Origin: Burkholderia paludis
GTDB taxonomy: Bacteria > Pseudomonadota > Gammaproteobacteria > Burkholderiales > Burkholderiaceae
Reading direction: 5' to 3'
Length of the DNA: 33,410 bases
NCBI RefSeq assembly: GCF_000732615.1
Contig: NZ_JPGL01000084.1
Coordinates: 1-33,410 of the forward strand
Below, in pieces: positions 8,399 through 14,700 of the stretch. The notes below the pieces were generated by a model. The model did not search any database and had not been told where the DNA came from. It saw only the letters and a program-made list of their open reading frames with translations. The stretch's first letter is position 1; each line of letters starts with the position of its first letter. A program made the translations under genes and the position numbers.

Positions 8399-8905
8399 CT
8401 AGTCCTGCTTCGTTTTTAGAGATGCCGCGCTCGAGCTAGAATCCGGGGTGGAAGGGGCAGAGCTACCGTTACCGCCCGTATATTTGAGCGATTCAATCTC
8501 CTTCGGGGCCGTTTCGGGATCATCGAGTGACGGGGTGATGTGACCAACCAGAACCCCCATGCTGATTGATGTTCTTACGTATTTCGTTTCACCCGCATGG
8601 AGCGTGAAATCGACGGAGCGGGTTACTTCGGTTTTGGTCGATACCGTATAGCTTCCCGGGGGTTCGTCAACGTAAAAGAAGCCACCAGAAACAGAACGCC
8701 CAACAACCTGCTCGTTGAGCTTGATCTCAGGTTGAATCATCGCTCCACCGAACGATTCGGAACGAAAAAAATAGACTCGCCCATGGTCGGCGGCCAGTGT
8801 AGGAATGGAAGCAGCAACATCCTTGTATTGCGGGCCAGTTGCGCAACCCGCCACAAGAAGAGTTGACATTCCTGCGAGCACGATCTTTCTTAATTTATTA
8901 CCCAT
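8399..8905 (-). CDS. DUF2846-type lipoprotein
   Basis: The start is at the ATG at 8905, preceded by a clear Shine-Dalgarno (GGAGA, about 7 bases upstream). The protein starts MGNKLRKIVLAGMSTLLVAG and the lipobox is LLVAGC. The mature part has the DUF2846 layout: GRVYFFRSESFGG, IKLNEQVVGRSVSGGFFYVD, EPPGSYTVST, and HAGETKYVRTS. The C-terminal 30 residues are a Ser-rich linker. DUF2846 proteins are small membrane-anchored beta-sandwich proteins of unknown role. The gene lies downstream of the orphan immunity gene at 9063, separated from it by a weak terminator-like hairpin, and is probably a separate transcript. Confidence 0.75.
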   Translation of the reverse strand: MGNKLRKIVLAGMSTLLVAGCATGPQYKDVAASIPTLAADHGRVYFFRSESFGGAMIQPEIKLNEQVVGRSVSGGFFYVDEPPGSYTVSTKTEVTRSVDFTLHAGETKYVRTSISMGVLVGHITPSLDDPETAPKEIESLKYTGGNGSSAPSTPDSSSSAASLKTKQD

Positions 8906-8983
8906 ACTATTCTCCATTTCAAATAATTGAAATTTAACTGCCAACGAATATAACGAAATTATCGCGATCACCAACGCCATAGA

Positions 8984-9009
8984 GCACAAAACCGATTCGC
9001 GTCCGGGTT
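8984..9009 (-). terminator. Terminator-like hairpin after the orphan immunity gene
   Basis: On the minus strand AACCCGG and CGGTT bracket a short loop, followed by TTTGTGCTCT. The stem is imperfect. Position and flanks (the plus strand reads cgccatagagcacaaaa) match the hairpins after the other two immunity genes at 10690 and 11281, so it is probably a degenerate copy of the same terminator module. Confidence 0.4.
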
Positions 9010-9062
9010 CGTCTCACTGCTGCTGTCCGAGCGATGGTTCAATGCCAGCGCTGAGGGCTACT

Positions 9063-9299
9063 CTACTCTTGCAAGAGGTGTGATACATCTATATGCATTT
9101 GATCTCCGCAATGAATCAATAAATTCCCACCTTCAGTGGAAACGGGAATTTTATATTCATTTATAAAATCAACCAAAACTTCTAAGGCAACGCCAAATTC
9201 ACCCACCTCAATGTACTCACGAATGAATTCATGCCTTTCGGTTGGCAAACTTCCTTTTATATCGCTTAAAACTGACCGAAGCATATTTTGAATTTCCAT
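9063..9299 (-). CDS. Orphan small immunity protein (MafI-like)
   Basis: A 78-residue acidic protein. The centre reads REYIEVGEFGVALEVLVDFI, then NEYKIPVS. This matches the helical MafI-type immunity pattern, with a short helix, EYGLALE-like core and LxxFLxExxIxIS. MafI-type proteins neutralise the C-terminal toxins of MafB or CdiA-like proteins. A broken toxin tail ends 9 bases upstream (at 9309), the expected toxin-immunity arrangement. With no intact toxin gene it is an orphan. It may protect against a toxin carried by siblings or serve as a recombination reservoir. Family assignment is by motif only. Confidence 0.6.
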   Translation of the reverse strand: MEIQNMLRSVLSDIKGSLPTERHEFIREYIEVGEFGVALEVLVDFINEYKIPVSTEGGNLLIHCGDQMHIDVSHLLQE

Positions 9300-9308
9300 G
9301 ACAGTGTC

Positions 9309-9522
9309 TCAATAGCCCGGGTAAGCCCCCCTTACTAGCGGGTTGGAAGATGACTTTTATCGTAACGCCGTTGTATATGCCAATCACAACAAATGTGGGC
9401 GGGCTGCCAGCATTAGTAGCGAGAGACTCAGCCGGACCAGTTTGCTGCACAACCGTAGAGCTTGGATAAAAAGTTATTTGGAATCACAAAGCTGGAATAT
9501 CTCGATCCACCTCGGCTTGAAC
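9309..9522 (-). pseudogene. Chimeric CDI toxin-tail remnant (two toxin types fused)
   Basis: From 9522 the minus strand reads QAEVDRDIPA. After loss of one T it continues VIPNNFLSK. This is the same tail as in the CdiA toxin (VDRGIPTVVVPTNLLP) and the orphan at 11076. It then switches to a different toxin end: FVVIGIYNGVTIKVIFQPAS, then KGGLPG. One extra G shifts the expected GLPGY-stop out of frame. The TGA at 9309-9311 precedes the MafI-like gene. The 50-base block at 9473-9522 matches 11139-11189 with two substitutions and one indel. It cannot encode an active toxin. Confidence 0.6.
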
Positions 9523-9531
9523 AAGCGTCTA

Positions 9532-9633
9532 AAGAACAATGCGCTGCGCCACCTCGCGCGCGCGGATGCGCTTACTGTAGTCGGTTCCGGCCCCGGAGAT
9601 TGTCAATTCTTCTCCGGTAATTTTTACGGTTTC
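9532..9633 (-). other. Unassigned open frame fragment
   Basis: Thirty-four open codons lie between a TAG at 9634-9636 and another at 9529-9531. They read VKITGEELTISGAGTDYSKR, then IRAREVAQRIV. The composition is protein-like but there is no start codon. It lies directly upstream of, and in the same frame as, the toxin-tail remnant, so it may be another piece of an eroded CDI module. It was not recognised. Confidence 0.3.
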
Positions 9634-9736
9634 CTAACTACCCTGCCGTCTTAACTCTCGTCATGGGAGTGGCGAGTAAGCGCTCGTTTTGCTTTTTTGC
9701 CCGATGGTCTTCGCCTGCTTCTCGGACGCCGGGCGT

Positions 9737-9760
9737 AAAAAAGCCAGCTCCAAGGCTGGC
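9737..9760 (-). terminator. Intrinsic terminator
   Basis: On the minus strand a GCCAGC/GCTGGC stem (9760-9743) with a TTGG-containing loop is followed by TTTTTT. It is a strong rho-independent terminator. It reads away from the plus-strand pair at 9858-10260 and towards the toxin-tail remnant. It presumably ended a minus-strand transcript whose gene has been lost. Confidence 0.7.
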
Positions 9761-9857
9761 TGCTCATTGACGAATCGCGTTTTACGCCCCGTCACCGGTT
9801 TCGATCCACGTCGGCGCGCTATGCTGTACGCTCCCTCACCCGTTCGACCGTCGATCC

Positions 9858-10055
9858 ATGCTCATCCGCGAACATGGCGATTTCGTCCGCCTGATCCGCT
9901 CCGAACGCATCCCCGACACGACCCGCTCCCGTCAGATCGTCGTCGGCACTTTTCGTCGCGCGCACGGCCCCACTCAGGCCCTGCTCAACGCCCTTTCCGA
10001 CGACGAGCGCGATTCGCTCTCCCGATGGCTGTCCGTGCCAAACCCGGCACCATGA
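9858..10055 (+). CDS. Small protein of unknown function (first of a coupled pair)
   Basis: A 65-residue protein starting MLIREHGDFVRLIRSERIPD, with TRSRQIVVGTFRRAHG next and a C-terminal DDERDSLSRWLS helix. The first half looks like short beta-strands and the second is helical. Its stop overlaps the start of the next gene (ATGA at 10052-10055), so the two are translationally coupled. It points opposite to the CDI genes on either side and is probably the remains of a mobile-element gene pair. I do not recognise the family. Confidence 0.6.
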   Translation: MLIREHGDFVRLIRSERIPDTTRSRQIVVGTFRRAHGPTQALLNALSDDERDSLSRWLSVPNPAP

Positions 10056-10260
10056 ACCAAGACGTCCTGAGGACGGCCCTGCAAGCGCTCGTCAACGACG
10101 CTTCCGCCCGCTCCAAGATCGCTCGCCTGCGCGAGCTGCTGCCCGCCATCGAAGAGGCCAAACGCGCCGGCGTCAGGCTATCGTCGACGCGCTCAACCAT
10201 CACGGCTTCGCGCTCTCGCTCAAGTCCTTCGAGATGATGCTGTATCGGCTACGCCAGTGA
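10052..10260 (+). pseudogene. Helix-turn-helix-like small protein, frameshifted
   Basis: The frame starts MNQDVLRTALQALVNDASAR and continues through LRELLPAIEEAKRAGV. After that it must change frame to give RQAIVDALNHHGFALSLKSF and EMMLYRLRQ-stop at 10258-10260. The break is at GGCGTCAGGC, where GGCGTCCGTCAGGC would restore the frame. That is a 4-base loss of one CGTC copy, typical of replication slippage. The joined product resembles short mobile-element-associated helix-turn-helix proteins (IEEAKRAGVRQAIVDALN...LSLKSFEMMLYRLR). The gene is coupled to the one at 9858. It could also be a low-frequency phase-variable state. Confidence 0.6.
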
Positions 10261-10689
10261 ACACCATGTGGTGCAATCTGCACCACGCCGCAAAGCCTTG
10301 CTGCGCTTGGCTTTCAGACCGATTGAAAGGTTCGGACGCCAGCTCGCCACATGTTTTCGTGCACCGCATCAAACCCAATACCGGCAAAGCTTGCAGCCAG
10401 ATCGGCACGCGGTTTGGTACGTGCGTCATATCTGTGCCATTTCAAGGGGAGATTTCGATGACGAACCGCGACCAGCAATCGCGCAATTCCACGGCCGCAC
10501 GATGAACATCGCGCAATTGCCGATACCTGGCTGCGGCACGCGATCGACGGAATTCGGCAAATGCACGGAGACGAGGGCGTGCGCCGCGAGGTGGCGAGGG
10601 GAATTTTCTAGCGGGCGGGGGTACACCTCGCGGCCGACGACGAATCGAGCAATTCAGCAACAGCGCCGTCACGCTCGCCGACGCCATAA
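10261..10689. other. Accessory stretch without a clear gene; possible remnant at 10462-10611 (+)
   Basis: Only one part looks coding. After a TGA at 10459-10461 the plus strand has 49 open codons to a TAG at 10609-10611. They read HDEHRAIADTWLRHAIDGIR, then QMHGDEGVRREVARGIF. It lacks its own start, although ATG at 10458 with a good ribosome site (AAGGGGAGA) opens a 15-codon frame in another phase. It may be a third gene of the 9858-10260 set, now broken. The rest shows nothing. Confidence 0.3.
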
Positions 10690-10716
10690 AGCACAAACCC
10701 GGCTCGCGGTCGGGTT
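10690..10716 (-). terminator. Intrinsic terminator after orphan immunity gene
   Basis: On the minus strand AACCCG (10716-10711) pairs with CGGGTT (10701-10696) around a GC-rich loop, followed by TGTGCTTTA. It lies about 40 bases after the stop of the gene at 10756. The sequence around it (GGCAGGATAGGC before, GCTTTATGGCG after) is shared with the terminator at 11281. Confidence 0.6.
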
Positions 10717-10755
10717 CGTCTCATTACTGCTGTCCGGGCAATAACCGGCGCAAGC

Positions 10756-11079
10756 CTATCCTGCCTCATGAGGGGCAGTAACTTCCAAGATTGTTCCATC
10801 GGCGAAGTTACCCATGTCCCACAAGGCAAACTGCGCACCGGGTATCAACATATCTTTGACGAGGTTCAGGTATAAGAATTTGATTGGAATGTCAGCCGTA
10901 CATCCCGGCGACAAGCTGATCCCGACCTGATTCAATAGCAACCGGCAGTCGAACAGTTCCCCGTTGACCGAAAACGGACATCGATACTGTATAGGCGGAA
11001 TCGTAACCGATTTCCCACCTGCATCCGTCGGATACATCGTTACTCTGGAGATGATATCTGGTGTAACGATCTTGATCAT
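10756..11079 (-). CDS. Orphan CDI immunity protein, EF-Tu domain III-like
   Basis: A 107-residue protein homologous to the immunity protein at 11395. Shared elements are CPFSVNGELFDCRLLLNQVG against CPLRIDGVNAYFDCRLLLDQ, then SPG, IPIKFL, and a C-terminal GAQFALWDM...ADGTILEV. The order matches EF-Tu domain III, with a first strand, GGK/GGR, P, D, PGD-like turn, I-F strand, L..G..F.L and A.G.I..V. Its ATG overlaps the stop of the toxin-tail remnant (ATGA at 11076-11079), copying the arrangement of the intact pair. Its cognate toxin is reduced to about 37 residues, so it is an orphan. EF-Tu similarity is by eye. Confidence 0.72.
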   Translation of the reverse strand: MIKIVTPDIISRVTMYPTDAGGKSVTIPPIQYRCPFSVNGELFDCRLLLNQVGISLSPGCTADIPIKFLYLNLVKDMLIPGAQFALWDMGNFADGTILEVTAPHEAG

Positions 11080-11189
11080 GGCCGAAACGGTGGTATCGGG
11101 AAATAGTTATGAATTGTCGGAGTGAGTCCCGGCAACAGGTTATTTGGAATCACAAAAGCTGGAATACCTCGATCCACGTCGGCTTGAAC
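11076..11189 (-). pseudogene. Orphan CdiA toxin-tail fragment
   Basis: The last codons before the stop at 11076-11078 read VQADVDRGIPAFVIPNNLLP, then GLTPTIHNYFPIPPFRP. The intact CdiA ends VDRGIPTVVVPTNLLPQLKA, then PVPLNYSPIPGGLK, so this is a divergent allele of the same toxin tail. The frame is open further upstream to 11387, but that part runs through the terminator and spacer of the previous module and is not toxin-like. The fragment lacks the arginine and STT motifs of the toxin and cannot be active. It is a recombination scar or a reservoir of an alternative toxin tail. Confidence 0.65.
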
Positions 11190-11280
11190 ACCTGGCAATT
11201 GCAAAATGCTGCCCACCTGCTCAGGCGCTTCGCCCCCGAGACCCCCGAACATCGCGCGCAGCAGCGTACATTGCGAACGC

Positions 11281-11310
11281 CACAAACAACAAACCCGGCC
11301 GAAGCCGGGT
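11281..11310 (-). terminator. Strong intrinsic terminator after cdiI
   Basis: On the minus strand ACCCGGC and GCCGGGT form a perfect 7-bp stem with a TTCG tetraloop (11310-11293), followed by TTGTTGTTTG. It lies 84 bases beyond the cdiI stop and ends the cdiA-cdiI transcript. The same layout follows the two orphan immunity genes. Confidence 0.8.
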
Positions 11311-11394
11311 CTCGTTTTGCGCGCTGCCCGGTTAATTGGGCCCGCTGGCCTATCCTGCCATGGGGGGAGATTTTGTACGTCTCCCAAAGAGGGC

Positions 11395-11709
11395 TCATTC
11401 GTCGACGTCAGCGATGACTTTCAATATTTCGCCTTTGGCGATTGTTCGACGCTCCCACAAACTAAACAATACGCCCGGGTGAAGATATTTTTTTATCAAA
11501 TCTGGACATAAGAATTTGATTGGCACAATCACCGTATCGCCCGGAGCAATGGCCCCATGCTGATCCAGCAAGAGGCGACAGTCAAAGTAAGCGTTAACAC
11601 CATCTATTCTCAAGGGACAGCCGAACACTCGTTCGGGCGTCCTTCCTTGCCGACCGCCTTCCTGTGAAGGAAGGAATTGAATTCTCGCTTCAACATCACC
11701 CCTAATCAC
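11395..11709 (-). CDS. cdiI: CDI immunity protein, EF-Tu domain III-like
   Basis: The 104-residue protein starts with GTG at 11709, overlapping the cdiA stop (GTGA), the tight coupling expected for toxin and immunity. By eye it follows EF-Tu domain III. ARIQFLPSQEGGR matches EF-Tu AEVYVLSKEEGGR, then P, D, and IAPGDTVIVPIKFLCPD against VMPGDNIKMVVTLIHP. LHPGVLFSLWERRTIAKGEI matches LRFAIREGGRTVGAGV. It lacks the GTPase domain and domain II. It acts in the cytoplasm, where it should bind and block the CdiA C-terminal toxin. The gene at 10756 is a divergent paralogue. The immunity role is inferred from position and the EF-Tu likeness from pattern. Confidence 0.75.
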   Translation of the reverse strand: MIRGDVEARIQFLPSQEGGRQGRTPERVFGCPLRIDGVNAYFDCRLLLDQHGAIAPGDTVIVPIKFLCPDLIKKYLHPGVLFSLWERRTIAKGEILKVIADVDE

Positions 11710-14700
11710 TTCAACCCTCCCGGAATCGGAGAATAGTTTAATGGTACTGGCGCTTTAAGCTGCGGCAGCAGATTAGTCGGTACTACAACCGTAGGAATTC
11801 CTCGATCTACACCATATTCCGGAACCATATCAGGCGTAATACTTGCCGAGGGGATTCCCGTCTGAATGATCGTAAACGGACCAATTTTAAGATTTTGGCT
11901 CGCTTGTTGTGCATATGATGCCGCACCTTGGGGGGTGGTCGAGAAATACTTATTTTCAATCCCTTGAACGTTGCTAAACGCTCCCGTCGCATTAATCGAC
12001 TCTAGCTCGCCATCTTCCACGGCCCGGTAGAGCGCGGTTGTTCCGCTGTTTGTGGCGCTACCGCCGCCCATCACGCCCGGATTCAGCGCGGTGGCAACGC
12101 CCGCTCCCGTGGCTTGGCCGGCCGTCTGCGCATTGCCGCCAGCCCCCGACTGTTGGTCCCCGCCATTCTGAACCTGTTCCTGCCCGGTCAACGGCGAAAC
12201 CGTAAATTTCGCCCCCTCGTCCTGCATCGCGGCCTGTTCACCGGCACTTGCCGCACCGTGTTCAAGGTTGCTACCGATCGACTTGAACGACGTCCCGTTG
12301 TTGATCGCCTCGTTTTCCGCAGCACCGGCACCCGCTGCGGCGTTCAGCCCTAGCGCGCCCGCCGTGACCCCGCCCGCCAAGGTCGCGGCCCCAATGATCG
12401 CCGCGCGCTGCGAATCAGTCAGCGTATTCGAACCGCCCGCCGCATCCACCAGCGCACCCGACGTCACCGCGCCTGCCGCACCGCCCACTGCCGACGATCC
12501 GCACCCCGTTCCCAGCGCCGCACCCGCAGCACAACCGAGCGCCGCGTGCTCCGCGATGTTCGTCGGCGACAGCGGATCGGTCGTCACGCCGATTGCGTTA
12601 TTCGCCACCGACTCCGCGTCGGTCGCCACGTTGTTGAGCAACGCCGTGCCGAAGCTACCGCCCTCGATCGCGGTCTGTACGCCGGCGCCGATCAGACTCT
12701 GCCCAACGATGTTCTCTGCCGTGTTCCCCAGATTGGCCAGCGTCGCGGCCGGCGTGCCCTGCGTGATCCCGTTACCGAGGTTGCTGAGACCTGTGTTGCC
12801 GAGCAGTCCCTGCGTAAGACCCGCCGTCAGCGCCGTCACCCCTGCCGTCTCGAAGGTCGTCTTCAGATTGAGACTGCCCGTCGAGATCAACTGGTCCGCC
12901 GCGCTCGCCACCAGCGCCGTTGTGCCCGCCGCGAGACCTGTCGCCGCTGCACTGCCGAGCACGGCTAGTGTCGGACTGATCGCCGCGAGCGCAATCGGAT
13001 CGATCAGCGAGTTGTAGAACGCGAACAGCTCGGGACCGAGCTCATACGAGAGTACGACCGCCGCCACCATCCCGATGACCGACAGCGGATCGAAACCCGT
13101 GTCGTCCGCGATCAAGGTCGTCTGGAGGTTGTTGCTGACCGTACTCTGCTGAAACTGCCCGCCAAGCTGACTCTTGAGGTTCGACAGCAGCTGCTGGGTG
13201 GCAGCCGTGTTCACGCTGCCATCCGCGTTGACCTGCTGCAGCGCCCCGCCGATCTGGTCCAGGCTTTGCACCTGCAGATCGTAGTTGGCGGCCGTCATGA
13301 ACCCGCCCTGCTGCACCACCGTGCCGGTGGTTTGCAGCACGCCTTCATCGGCCTGGTTGTAGATGGTCCCGACGTTGGTCGAGCGCTGCTCGTTGGTGAG
13401 GCTCGCGGTATCGACGCTCAGGTTCTGCGCCGAGATCGAACCCGTGTTGAGGATGCTGTTCGCGTAATTCAGCGCGACGTTCGTGCCCGTGATTTCGCCG
13501 TCGGCGTTCACCACCGCATAGTTCTGCGGCAGCAGTACCTCGGGCATCAGCGCCTGCACCGTCGGGCACGCACCGTTACCGGTTGCCGTGCACCCCGGCT
13601 CCGGCACCGCCTGCTCGACGTACCAGAGCATCGGCGCGTTGATCTGCGCGAGCTGTGCCTGGCTCAGTTGCGTGCCCAGCGCGACGTTGTTCTGCTCCGC
13701 GTACTGCAGCGCAGCACCATACAGCGCCGCCGTATCCTGATTGTTGACCGACGCCTGACTGGTGCTGTCGGTCGCGCTGGGCGTGCTATAGAAGCTGCTC
13801 TTGCCGGTCGCCTCGAGCGCCGCCTGCTCGACCTGCTGCGCCTGCGTGTACGGGTCGTAATAGAACGGCACACTGCCCGGCTGCAGGTCGGCCGGCAACG
13901 CCGCGATCAGTGCCGCCGGCGACAACGCGCCCGTCACCTCCGCTGCCGGATTGTTCGTCAGATACGACACCTGAACAGTCTCGCCCGAAATCGTCTTGAC
14001 GGTCGTGCTGCCGGGTGCGTTCGACGTCGGCACCGTCGGCGCGACCGGCTTGCCCACGGTCTGCACGCCGATCGGCGTGTTCGCCGGCAAGCCCGCCGCG
14101 CCCGTCACCGAAGTCGGCTGACCGGCAAGCGTCGTCACGAGGCCCGCGCTGTTGACCGTCGTCTGCGCGCTCGACGGTGCCGCCGGCGGCCCGAGTGAAA
14201 TCACCTGCCCCGACACGGCCGGCGGCGGCGTATAGACGTTCGGATTCGTCAGCCCGTTCACGAGCGTTGCGCCCGTGAGGTTCACGGTCTGGCCAATCAC
14301 GTTACCCGTATTGGTCAGCGTCGGCGAATTCACCGCAAGCGTGTTGCCGGCCTGAATCGTGCCCGGCACGAAGTCCGGCAGCCCCACCGCATCCGGCAAG
14401 CCCGCGGGATCCTGCGGCGCACTGCTGCTGTACGCGCTACCGTACAGTTGCGCGCACAACGACGAATTGTTTGCACACCCCCACGTCGCATACGGCGTTC
14501 CGTAGCGCGTGAAACCGCTGCTCCAGTACGCAGACAGATATTGGTTGTTGCTGGCCGCGCTGTTGCTCGCGTCGATCGTCACGTTGTTCAGTGCCGTGAC
14601 GAGGCTCCCGGTGTTGCTGAAGGTTCCGGCCGTCAGGTTGACGTTGTGGTTCGCCGTGATCGTTGCGGGGCTTGCCGACTGGACGTCGACATACGCCTCG

